Source: Odoribacter splanchnicus DSM 20712 (GTDB lineage: Bacteria; Bacteroidota; Bacteroidia; Bacteroidales; Marinifilaceae). From it: a stretch of 64,000 bases of DNA. The stretch is from positions 3,906,001-3,970,000 of the forward strand of contig NC_015160.1 in assembly GCF_000190535.1 (NCBI RefSeq). The letters are read 5' to 3'. The position numbers and the translations under genes were made by a program. The notes beneath the pieces were generated by a model. The model searched no databases, was not told the DNA's origin, and was given only the letters and a program-made list of their open reading frames with translations. Below, piece after piece: positions 53,415 to 61,604 of this stretch (position 1 is its first letter; each line of letters opens with the position of its first letter).

Positions 53415-54566
53415 ATGAAAAAAAATTTTCTATTAAACGTGGTAATGTTGTGCTGTGCTTTATTTGTAGGTACATCAGCATGGGCAAAAACTGAAGACGG
53501 GGAAGCTGCTGCTAAAAGCGAACCGGTGTCAGCCAATGAAGAAGAATTATTGAACAAAATTCTTTCTAAGTTACCGAAAGTATCCGGTTATATTCAGACC
53601 GGTTATAATTATGGAGATAAGAACGGGGATAACAGATCTTCTTTTCAGTTGAAGCGTATGCGGGTACTTCTTGACAAAAAGATCTCCAATACGTTTGATT
53701 TCCGGGCTCAGTTCGAATGTTTTTCCGGTTCTACCGATGGCGGGGCTTACAAAAAGAAAGTCATTACTGTGATGGACGCTTTTGTCAGTGCTCACATTAA
53801 CAAAGCCATCAACTTCCGGGCAGGACAATATTATCTGCCGCTGGGTTTCGAGAACTACGATATTTCTCCGGCTACTTTGGAGACTGTAGATTTCTCTAAT
53901 ATCTGTTATCGTATGGTATGCCGGAATGCGATTTCTTCTGCCGATCTGATCGACTATGGACGTGATCTCGGTGTGATGGCTTACGGTGATCTGTTGCAGA
54001 ATCAGGAAAAAGGATTCAGCTATTTGAGCTATAATTTATCTTTGACCAACGGTTATTTGCCTACTTTGAACGATGACAACAGATGTAAAGATTTCGTCGG
54101 TCGTCTGACTTTCCGTCCTGTAAAACAGTTGAGTATTATGGGATCGTACAACTACGGTGAATACCAGGGTAAAGTCGGAGACGATGTTAAAAAATATCTT
54201 CCGATGAATCGGGTGATTGCCGGTGCCTGGTATTTCGACCCGAACGGTCTCGATCTGCGTGCTGAATACGGCCATATCAAAAGTAGCGAAGCTAATGTAG
54301 AAGAAGACGGTTTTTATGCTTTGGCCGCTTATCGCTTCGGAAAATTCCTGCCGGTAGTACGTTACGATATGTACCGCGATAAAACCAACAAGACCTCTGC
54401 CAACAACAGAGATGCTTACCTGGTGGGTTGTACTTACGAATTGATCAAGAACCTGAAATTCCAGGTTAACTATATCCACTCTATCTATACCGATAAAGTG
54501 AAAGATGCAGGTACGCGGACAGGGAACGGAAATAGTTTGCAAATCATGCTTTTGGCTAAATTCTAA
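53415..54566 (+). CDS. Outer-membrane porin, phosphate-selective OprO/P-like
   Basis: A 383-residue beta-barrel with signal peptide ending in SAWAKT. A short N-terminal helix region (EEELLNKILSKLPKV) is followed by barrel strands starting YIQTGYNYGDKNGD and FQLKRMRVLLDKKI, and the last strand ends SLQIMLLAKF with a terminal phenylalanine. The pattern fits the phosphate-selective porin O/P family. Within the glp cluster it probably passes glycerophosphate-type anions. It is 53 bases after the HAD gene. Confidence 0.82.
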   Translation: MKKNFLLNVVMLCCALFVGTSAWAKTEDGEAAAKSEPVSANEEELLNKILSKLPKVSGYIQTGYNYGDKNGDNRSSFQLKRMRVLLDKKISNTFDFRAQFECFSGSTDGGAYKKKVITVMDAFVSAHINKAINFRAGQYYLPLGFENYDISPATLETVDFSNICYRMVCRNAISSADLIDYGRDLGVMAYGDLLQNQEKGFSYLSYNLSLTNGYLPTLNDDNRCKDFVGRLTFRPVKQLSIMGSYNYGEYQGKVGDDVKKYLPMNRVIAGAWYFDPNGLDLRAEYGHIKSSEANVEEDGFYALAAYRFGKFLPVVRYDMYRDKTNKTSANNRDAYLVGCTYELIKNLKFQVNYIHSIYTDKVKDAGTRTGNGNSLQIMLLAKF

Positions 54567-54606
54567 GATTTGATTTACCTTTATTAATATCCTAAATTCC
54601 TTTATT

Positions 54607-55575
54607 ATGAATAAATTATTTTTTGCAATGGCACTGCTTTTTGTAGGCATGTCAGTAAATGCACAACATCTCGGTTCAGAATACCGGTTGAAAAAAGTGA
54701 TTCCGGTTGCCGGACGTCAGGGAATTGCTATCGATAGCAATTACTACTATGTTTCCGACACCAAAGTACTGTACAAATACGACAAACAGGGAAATCTGGT
54801 GATGAAGAACGATCAGCCGTTCCAAAATCCCGAAATTGCCAACCACTTCGGTGATATCGATATCTACAATGGAGAAATTTACTGCGGTATTGAAAAATTC
54901 GAATACGGACGTGGTTATAATATCGCCGTATCGATTTACGATGCAGAGACTTTGAAATGGAAACGCGATCTGCCTTGGTCTCCTGAATCAGGACAAGTAG
55001 AGGTTTCAGGTCTTGCTGTTGATCGGGAGAAAAATATGGTTTGGATGTCTGACTGGGTAGATAGCCGTTACGTATATTGCTATAGCCTGGAAACCGGACA
55101 GTACTATACCAAAATGCAATGCCGTCCTACTCCGTACTGGTGTCAAGGTATTTTCATCGCCGATGGAAAAATGCTGTTCACCTCTGATGATGGCGAATCT
55201 TTGTACAATATTCCTGATAATATCTATGTGGCTGACATCTCTGAAGTACACTTTACCGGTTTACAAGACGGAACTGAAGTGGTGAAAGAAACTCCGTTCA
55301 GCGTAAAACTCGATAAAAAGGGAAAACCTGTTATGCGTAAAGGTAAAATTGCAGGTGGTGCAAAAGCCGGAAGAGTTGAATTATTCCGCGAAATGAGTGA
55401 TTTCCGCCGTGCAGGTGAAATCGAAGGACTCTCTATTGACCCGGTAAACGACGACCTCGTTGTATTGAACAACCGTGGTACACTGATCGTTCTCGGTATG
55501 TCACAGGGTCCGTTCGCTGAAGAAGGGTATACCGGTGAAATTCATGAACTTTATATCTACGAGAAAATTAAATAA
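54607..55575 (+). CDS. Secreted propeller-like protein of unknown function
   Basis: A 322-residue exported protein (signal MNKLFFAMALLFVGMSVNAQ). I do not recognise a named family. Repeats of the type GIAIDSNYYYVSDTKVLYKYDKQG, SGLAVDREKNMVWMSDW and EGLSIDPVNDDLVVLNNRGTL resemble beta-propeller blades of the SdiA-regulated or NHL sort. It follows the porin by 40 bases and ends at a clean terminator, so it belongs to the glpT1 operon. A substrate-binding or hydrolytic role on glycerophosphodiesters is only a guess. Confidence 0.7.
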   Translation: MNKLFFAMALLFVGMSVNAQHLGSEYRLKKVIPVAGRQGIAIDSNYYYVSDTKVLYKYDKQGNLVMKNDQPFQNPEIANHFGDIDIYNGEIYCGIEKFEYGRGYNIAVSIYDAETLKWKRDLPWSPESGQVEVSGLAVDREKNMVWMSDWVDSRYVYCYSLETGQYYTKMQCRPTPYWCQGIFIADGKMLFTSDDGESLYNIPDNIYVADISEVHFTGLQDGTEVVKETPFSVKLDKKGKPVMRKGKIAGGAKAGRVELFREMSDFRRAGEIEGLSIDPVNDDLVVLNNRGTLIVLGMSQGPFAEEGYTGEIHELYIYEKIK

Positions 55576-55627
55576 TTGTAGGGATAGATCCTGAATGATC
55601 TGAAAACAATTACTTTCAAATGAGATG

Positions 55628-55656
55628 AACGAGGTCTGTAGAGACCTCGTTCTTTA
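55628..55656 (+). terminator. Terminator of the glpT1 operon
   Basis: AACGAGGTCT (55628-55637) and AGACCTCGTT (55642-55651) pair perfectly around GTAG and are followed by CTTTAATTT. Confidence 0.85.
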
Positions 55657-55780
55657 ATTTATGCAGGAGCAGCTGTTTTAATCTGAGTCTCCTAAAAAAA
55701 TTATAATTAACATATTGGCATCTAAAATAACAAAGATGTGCTGTAATTGATTCTTCTTTTGCCAAGTAGTGCAAACGGTG

Positions 55781-55873
55781 GATGTCGGGTTTTGTACCGG
55801 AAGACCCTTGGAACAGAAACGAGGGGCCGCATAGGCTCTCCGAATACCCGACCGGTGGTGTATGACAGAAACA
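55781..55873 (+). repeat. Second copy of the dispersed repeat seen at 932-1027
   Basis: This stretch aligns almost without gaps to 932-1027: GGTTTT, CGGAAGACC, TTGGA, CAG, AACGAG, TAGGCT, TCCGAA and CCCGACCGGTGGTGT occur in the same order. Only one arm is present here, so no long palindrome forms. Short frames over it are not credible genes. Confidence 0.75.
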
Positions 55874-56032
55874 TTCGTTCATTTGTCATTGAAACAGTGA
55901 CCGATCTGAATCTTCTTCACTTTAACCTCCTTCTCTTTATTACGTAAAAAACGAAACATTAAAAGTTTAAATAACGTAAAATTTATCCATAAAGACGGAG
56001 ATGGGTAATTTTTTATATTAAAATAAACAAAT

Positions 56033-57376
56033 ATGTGGAGTTTTTTAAGACCGGAGCCTCATAGGCCCTTATTGCCGAAAGAACAGATCGACCCGACATA
56101 CAAACGTTTACGGGTACAGGTTTTTATCGGTATTTTTATCGGATACGCTGGTTATTATTTAGTTCGTAAGAACTTTGCGCTGGCGATGCCTTACTTGGTG
56201 GAAATGGGGTTCGATAAGGGACTTTTAGGAGTTGCTATATCAGCGAATGCCATTGCTTACGGACTTTCTAAATTTTTAATGGGTGGAGTCTCTGACCGTA
56301 GTAGTGCCCGTAAGTTTTTACCCTTGGGATTGACTTTGTCTGCTTTGACGACTTTAATTCTGGGTACCCGGGCCGGATTGTCGTCTGTCGTGTCGATGTT
56401 TATCCTGCAGTTTTTAATCGGTTGGTTTCAGGGTATGGGTTGGCCTCCTAGCGGACGGGTGATGACACACTGGTTTTCGCAGCATGAACGGGGGACGAAA
56501 ATGTCGATCTGGAATGTGGCCCATAATGTCGGTGGGGCTTTGATCGGACCGATGGCTGCCGTGGGGATGGCCTGGTTCGGTTCCTGGCAGGCCGGTACCT
56601 TCTGGTTTCCTGCTATTGTCGCTTTGGGCATTGTGGTGATCGCTTATCTGCTGATCCGCGATACCCCTCAGTCTTGTGGTCTGCCACCTATCGAACAATA
56701 CCGTAACGACTATCCGCCCAACTATAGTGCCCAGTCGGAAGTGGAACTGACAGCCAAAGAAATTTTCTTTAAATATGTATTGAGTAATAAAATATTGTGG
56801 TATATCGCTATCGCTAACGCTTTCATCTATCTCGTCCGCTATGGAGTGCTCGATTGGGCACCTACTTATCTGAAAGAGGTGAAAGGCTACGATATCAAAG
56901 AGATCGGTTGGGCTTACTTTTCTTATGAATTTGCCGCTATCCCCGGGACGATTTTCTGTGGTTGGTTGAGTGATAAAGTCTTCAAGGGGAGACGTGCTAT
57001 TACGACCATGATTTATATGGTCGCCGTCGCCATTTTTGTTTTTGTCTATTGGGAATTTAGTAAAACTCCGCTGATGGACAGTATCTGTCTGATCGCCATC
57101 GGTTTTCTGATCTACGGCCCGGTAATGCTGATCGGGGTTCATGCTTTGGATTTAGCCCCTAAAAAAGCGGCCGGTACGGCTGCCGGATTTACCGGATTTT
57201 TCGGTTATTTCTTCGGGACCGCCCTCTTTGCTAATATCGGTTTGGGATATGTTGTTCAGAATTTGGGCTGGAACTGGAATTTTATCGTGTTATTGGTGGC
57301 CTGTGCCCTGGCGTTCATCTTTATTGGATTCACGGCAAAGGAAGAACAATATCTAGTGAAACAAGCAAAACAATAA
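56033..57376 (+). CDS. glpT: Glycerol-3-phosphate antiporter GlpT, copy 2
   Basis: The 447 residues are nearly collinear with copy 1, with no indel in the body: MWSFLRPEPHRPLLPKEQIDPTYKRL differs by a few conservative changes. The substrate-site arginine segment GYYLVRKNFALAMPYL and GWFQGMGWPPSGRVMTHWFS are kept; a cysteine of copy 1 is serine here. It starts a second operon with glpQ (24 bases downstream) and a porin. The two copies have clear synonymous divergence, so the duplication is not recent. Possibly one serves the periplasmic GlpQ path and the other the HAD/porin path. Confidence 0.95.
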   Translation: MWSFLRPEPHRPLLPKEQIDPTYKRLRVQVFIGIFIGYAGYYLVRKNFALAMPYLVEMGFDKGLLGVAISANAIAYGLSKFLMGGVSDRSSARKFLPLGLTLSALTTLILGTRAGLSSVVSMFILQFLIGWFQGMGWPPSGRVMTHWFSQHERGTKMSIWNVAHNVGGALIGPMAAVGMAWFGSWQAGTFWFPAIVALGIVVIAYLLIRDTPQSCGLPPIEQYRNDYPPNYSAQSEVELTAKEIFFKYVLSNKILWYIAIANAFIYLVRYGVLDWAPTYLKEVKGYDIKEIGWAYFSYEFAAIPGTIFCGWLSDKVFKGRRAITTMIYMVAVAIFVFVYWEFSKTPLMDSICLIAIGFLIYGPVMLIGVHALDLAPKKAAGTAAGFTGFFGYFFGTALFANIGLGYVVQNLGWNWNFIVLLVACALAFIFIGFTAKEEQYLVKQAKQ

Positions 57377-57400
57377 TCACTTTATTTAAAAATCACAACT

Positions 57401-58855
57401 ATGATTAAAAGATGGGTTTATGTAGCATTGGCATTCGGATTAGGTATGTCTGCGATGTCATGTGAAAATCAGAAATTTAATGATGTGAAGGTGGATGTCG
57501 ACCGGGTACATGTCGATGAGCTTTCTCCTGAAATGATCAAAGTGCGCGACTATGTTCCCGAATATGCGGTTATTGCACATCGGGGCTCTACTTTCTGGAC
57601 ACCCGAAGAAACGGAATCCGCCTATCGGTGGGCGAGAGAAATCGGTGCGGATTATCTGGAATGCGATATGCAGGTGTCGAAAGACGGAGTGGTACTGGCA
57701 CTACATGACGATAACCTGAAACGGACCACTAACATCGAAACGGTTTTCGGAGAAACACTACCCCGGGAAATCCGGAAGAATTATTATATGAAAATCGGAT
57801 ACTCGGAGACAGAAGCCGAAGAAAAGGTAAAAGCGGATGAAGCGAATTTTGTTCCTAACTTACCGGCTTATTATACTTACGAAGAACTGCTGATGCTCGA
57901 TGCCGGTAGTTGGTTCAATAACGAGAATCTCGAAGAAGCCCTGCCCGGATTGGCTAAAGAAAAGCAATATATTTCCACACTGGAAGACCTGATTATGTAT
58001 TCGAAAGGGTATCGGTTGATCCGGGACCGCAATCAACCGGGAATGCCACGACAATACTCCATTGTCGGGAAAACAGGGGAAACGATTACCAGCTTGAGCG
58101 GTACGGCCGATATCGTGAAATATGATTTCGGGTATGAAATCGATCCGGTATGGGAAGCCGGAAATAAGAATATCCCGGGAATCTATATCGAATTTAAAGA
58201 ACCCTGGCTGAATCCCAAAGGATTCGAACAGATCGTGTATGATGTACTGGCCAATACGCAGGATATGAATATTATCGAAAAACCGGAACCCGAGGACACG
58301 CCTTTTTATATCAACAACGGGACGATTAATGTAGGAAATACCAACGGTAAAGTGATCCTGCAAACCTTCTCTTTGGAAAGTTTAGTCCGGGTGGCCGAGG
58401 TATTCCAGGGCAAAGTTCCCATGTGTTTCCTGTTGTGGAAAGGGACCGGTGCTACCGATCTCACTTATGACGATCCGCTGGGATATGCTTCTTTTATCAA
58501 CCTGGGCGTAAAATATAAAGCACATTTTATCGGACCGTGTATCGCGGGGGCCCCTAATGATTATCCTGAATTGGATCAACCCTGGCAGGATTACCTGATC
58601 CATCGGGCGAAGATGAAAAACCATCCTTATACTTTCGATACCTATGATCAGATGGCGAAGTATTTCGGACAATATAATTTCGGCGTAGCCGACGGAATGT
58701 TCAATCCTCCCTATTTGGATGCTTTATTTACCAACCATTCCGATATGAGTATCAACTATATGATTACGCACGGATGGCGGAAGAGTCCTGCTTCCCAGAC
58801 CCTGGTCGATGCAAGGGAAGTATTGAGAAAATTGGGATACTTAGATAATAATTAA
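57401..58855 (+). CDS. glpQ: Glycerophosphodiester phosphodiesterase lipoprotein
   Basis: Cleaves glycerophosphodiesters to glycerol-3-phosphate and alcohol. The 484-residue protein has a lipoprotein signal (lipobox SAMSC, cysteine near 21). The GDPD catalytic motifs are IAHRGSTFWTPEETESA (HR near 60, then the E-T-E segment), the metal-binding YLECDMQ and the second histidine in LALHDDNLKRTT. A long central insertion (about 110-260) separates the halves of the TIM barrel, with YIEFKEPWLNPKGFE carrying the third glutamate. It is followed by a porin. Confidence 0.93.
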   Translation: MIKRWVYVALAFGLGMSAMSCENQKFNDVKVDVDRVHVDELSPEMIKVRDYVPEYAVIAHRGSTFWTPEETESAYRWAREIGADYLECDMQVSKDGVVLALHDDNLKRTTNIETVFGETLPREIRKNYYMKIGYSETEAEEKVKADEANFVPNLPAYYTYEELLMLDAGSWFNNENLEEALPGLAKEKQYISTLEDLIMYSKGYRLIRDRNQPGMPRQYSIVGKTGETITSLSGTADIVKYDFGYEIDPVWEAGNKNIPGIYIEFKEPWLNPKGFEQIVYDVLANTQDMNIIEKPEPEDTPFYINNGTINVGNTNGKVILQTFSLESLVRVAEVFQGKVPMCFLLWKGTGATDLTYDDPLGYASFINLGVKYKAHFIGPCIAGAPNDYPELDQPWQDYLIHRAKMKNHPYTFDTYDQMAKYFGQYNFGVADGMFNPPYLDALFTNHSDMSINYMITHGWRKSPASQTLVDAREVLRKLGYLDNN

Positions 58856-58883
58856 TTAGGGTGAATTTCAAAACTTTGTAAAA

Positions 58884-60251
58884 ATGAATCAGATGAAAAA
58901 ACAAATATTTTTCCCCACCTTTTTGGTTGCGATCTTTTTATGGTCCGGGAATATTCAGGCTCAGGTTGAAGATGTGGCCAATCCGCTGTTGAAATATGTC
59001 AATCGGAACAATGGACTCAGATTTACTGCCGGAGGCCGTTTGTTTACCGATGTAGCTTATTATCATTCCGAATATACGCCGATGAAATCGGGGGCTGCTA
59101 TTACCGATGCACGTATCCGTACTTCATTGAAATACAAACAATTCTATTTTTATGCCGATTTCGATTTTTCTAAAGGTTCTTTCAAACAGAAGAATATTTT
59201 CGGACAATACAACTTTAAAGAGAATTACCGGGGGGTACAGAGTGTGAAAGCCGGTTATTTTTGCGAGCCTTCTACGATGGCTTACAATACGAGTCTTTAT
59301 AACTATCATTTTATTTCCCGTCCGGCAGTCGTCAATGCTTTGGCGCCTGGCCGAAGTCTGGGGATTACTTATAAGTTTTTCAATCAGAAGGTGTTGGCCG
59401 ATCAGGGTATTTTTGCCGAAAATAAATACAATGATCAGATCAGCGGATTTCAGGGGTTTAGTCTGAGCGGTCGTTGGTTGTATAAGGTGATCAACGACGA
59501 TTATATGACGCTGCATGTCGGATTGGGATTGCGTTACTCCCGGATAAATACCGGACGGGTAGTCGATGACGATGCTTTTAAAACTGAAGTAACTATAGAG
59601 TCGGCCATGGAGACTTATGTGGATGCGACTACAAAATTTCTGAATGCCGATGTCGCCTGGGCTAAGAATATTCTCGATCTGAATCCGGAACTCTTGTTTA
59701 AGACCGACCGTTTGTTCGTCCGCGGGGAATATCTGTATAAACGTTTGTACAAAGACCGGCCCGATTTTGAATTATTCACCAATCAACTGGGAGGAGTATG
59801 GAGTTGGACGACGCTGGATGCCTGGAAAGCCGGTAACCCGATCCGCAGTACCAAATTCGACGGTGGTTATGTAGAAGCCGGCTATCTGATCATGGGCAAC
59901 CGTTATACCTACAACGACGAATACGGTTTACTGGACGGTATGAATGAAAAGAATTCGCTGGAAATCGTCGCCCGTTATAGCATTGTCAATCTCAACGATA
60001 TCAATAAAGGAGATTTTTTCCTGATCGGAAAGCATGTTTTCTACCCGGGCGGAGTCGTTTCGGATTATCCTCCTGTCTCGACGAGTATCGGAGGGGGTAA
60101 AATGCAGGCGGCTACCGTCGGTTTGAACTATACACTGAATCAGTATATCAAGGTGATGGGGGAATACAAATACAGCCGTTTGAGTAATGTGTATTATCCG
60201 ATGGATAAGAATTTCCATGAATTGCAGATGCGGTTGATGGTTTCGTTTTAG
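58884..60251 (+). CDS. Outer-membrane porin of the phosphate-selective type
   Basis: A 455-residue beta-barrel with a signal peptide (FFPTFLVAIFLWSGNIQAQ). Strands such as GLRFTAGGRLFTDVAYYHSEY, DARIRTSLKYKQFYFYADFDFS and VKAGYFCEPSTMAYNT match the porin O/P group, and the C-terminus ELQMRLMVSF ends in phenylalanine as outer-membrane barrels do. The gene follows glpQ by 28 bases. It presumably admits the glycerophosphodiester substrates of GlpQ. The ATG three codons further in is also possible. Confidence 0.82.
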   Translation: MNQMKKQIFFPTFLVAIFLWSGNIQAQVEDVANPLLKYVNRNNGLRFTAGGRLFTDVAYYHSEYTPMKSGAAITDARIRTSLKYKQFYFYADFDFSKGSFKQKNIFGQYNFKENYRGVQSVKAGYFCEPSTMAYNTSLYNYHFISRPAVVNALAPGRSLGITYKFFNQKVLADQGIFAENKYNDQISGFQGFSLSGRWLYKVINDDYMTLHVGLGLRYSRINTGRVVDDDAFKTEVTIESAMETYVDATTKFLNADVAWAKNILDLNPELLFKTDRLFVRGEYLYKRLYKDRPDFELFTNQLGGVWSWTTLDAWKAGNPIRSTKFDGGYVEAGYLIMGNRYTYNDEYGLLDGMNEKNSLEIVARYSIVNLNDINKGDFFLIGKHVFYPGGVVSDYPPVSTSIGGGKMQAATVGLNYTLNQYIKVMGEYKYSRLSNVYYPMDKNFHELQMRLMVSF

Positions 60252-60279
60252 TTTTACCGGACAGCAATGATAAAAATCA

Positions 60280-60321
60280 GCGAGATACTGTCAGGAAACA
60301 GTATCTCGCCAAAATATACTT
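60280..60321 (+). terminator. Terminator of the glpT2-glpQ-porin operon
   Basis: GCGAGATACTGT (60280-60291) and ACAGTATCTCGC (60298-60309) pair perfectly around CAGGAA; a run ending CTTTTT follows at 60320. Confidence 0.85.
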
Positions 60322-60367
60322 TTTAAGGAATGCCTGTCTGGATTTTTGCCTTATTAGCCTCCTTATG

Positions 60368-60958
60368 TTAAAATGATGTATATAAAACAGAAACAGGATC
60401 TCCGGTGACTGTAAATGCATTGACGGCCGGTGGGGTTATGTGATAAAAGGTTAGGTCGTCTTTATAATGATTATTGTTTAAAATGATTTTTTTCCCCGAC
60501 TTTTTGAAATAATAGACCAAAAACGGCATATCATCTAAAGCTTCACATTCAAAAATAAAATGGATATACTTGTCATTTTCGTAATAACGATTCATGTGTG
60601 CTATATCCGGTTGTAGAAAATATATACCTTGAGGTGTTTTTTCTAATTTGCCATTATACGCGAACTCTTGAAAATCAATGTATCGGGCTGGGATTAATTC
60701 TTGCTCTGTAACTCTGTATAGCATTTGTTCAAATTCTCGCTGCCATAATATTTCATTATTGCATTTGGTAAATGGTTTTAGAGGCCGGCAGTTGTAATGA
60801 GGGGTGTATTTTAAGTATGAGTTAATCCGTTTTTTATTGCGATAATCCCAAAGTATGATTTGGTCTTCAAATGCTGCTCCATTAAAAATAAGTATCGAAT
60901 CATTTAGTATTTCAAAAGAGTCGGCAAAAAAAGGTAATTCTTGCAGAGCAATTGGCAT
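60368..60958 (-). pseudogene. 6-bladed beta-propeller protein, C-terminal fragment
   Basis: The 196 residues look like the last two to three blades of the Bacteroides six-bladed beta-propeller proteins usually found beside NVEALA genes (SFEILNDSILIFNGAAFEDQI, ILWDYRNKK, GIYFLQPDIAHMN). The frame continues upstream a little (AKDQELNG) and then hits TGA. The signal peptide and first blades, about 180 residues, are missing, and in their place is the end of the NVEALA gene in another frame. Most likely a deletion fused the two genes. Confidence 0.6.
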
Positions 60959-61316
60959 CCCGTTTAATTCCTGATCCTTCGCAAATCAAATCCAATGGCT
61001 TGGTGCTAAATTTGACTTTATAACAAGCATTTGAGCCTTGTCGGGTAGGAGTACACTGTTCTAAATTACCATCGGCACGGCATTTCAAGGAAAATCCTGA
61101 TTTGTTATTGGGACATGTACAGCTTACTGATTTTAGTTTATCTCCTTTGTTGTATCCTTCATCTTGTGCCAGTGCTTCTACATTGTAGCCAAGCATTTGT
61201 TGTAAAAAATTATTAGAGCGATCAAAACTAATAAAACTTATGATTTGGCTTAATAATGTAGCTGTTATTAATATTAGAAAGTAGCAAGACGAGTCGTTGG
61301 GTATAAAGTCTTTCAA
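60912..61316 (-). CDS. NVEALA-family peptide
   Basis: A 134-residue protein recognised by its motif YNVEALAQDEG after a hydrophobic N-terminal segment (YFLILITATLLSQIISFI), the defining layout of the NVEALA family. Cysteine pairs follow (SCTCPNNK, LKCRADGNLEQC, NACYK, LICEGSG). These exported peptides are found in arrays next to beta-propeller proteins in Bacteroidales; their role is unknown. The C-terminal ANCSARITFFCRLF reads over the first codons of the propeller fragment and may be an artefact of a deletion. Confidence 0.7.
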   Translation of the reverse strand: MKDFIPNDSSCYFLILITATLLSQIISFISFDRSNNFLQQMLGYNVEALAQDEGYNKGDKLKSVSCTCPNNKSGFSLKCRADGNLEQCTPTRQGSNACYKVKFSTKPLDLICEGSGIKRDANCSARITFFCRLF

Positions 61317-61575
61317 CCATCTATTTTTTCTTTTTTAGTTTAATATTGTTTGTCATAACAAAAATATATTAATTTTAAGAAAAAACAAAAAATATTCTTA
61401 ATTATTTCAAATATTGAAATCAAGTATTTTTTGTCCCTATTTGTAATATGGGAAGTAACTGTATCACGCATTCTGTTCCGCAATAGGTTTGTTGTATACA
61501 GTATGGATGTATCCTGTTTTCTAAGGGAATCTGACTTTTTATTTTTTTGCTATGTAAGTTTTGCTACATTATTTT

Positions 61576-61583
61576 TACCTTTG
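61576..61583 (+). promoter_or_regulatory. -7 box of the mfd promoter
   Basis: TACCTTTG matches the TAnnTTTG consensus exactly. Transcription would begin near 61589, about 16 bases before the TTG start codon of mfd. Confidence 0.55.
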
Positions 61584-61604
61584 TCGAAATCAATTAGAAG
61601 AAAA

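Larger units (their letters stand above)
55576..56032. other. Gene-free stretch between the two glpT operons
   Basis: It holds the terminator at 55628, the dispersed repeat at 55781 and a glpT2 leader. Words ACGAAACATT near 55950 resemble half of the E. coli GlpR site but no complete palindrome is seen. Confidence 0.45.

Noticed and set aside
56414..57142. 242-codon minus-strand frame inside glpT copy 2
   Set aside because: A similar partial frame exists in glpT copy 1, as expected from the shared sequence; it is antisense to a clear transporter.
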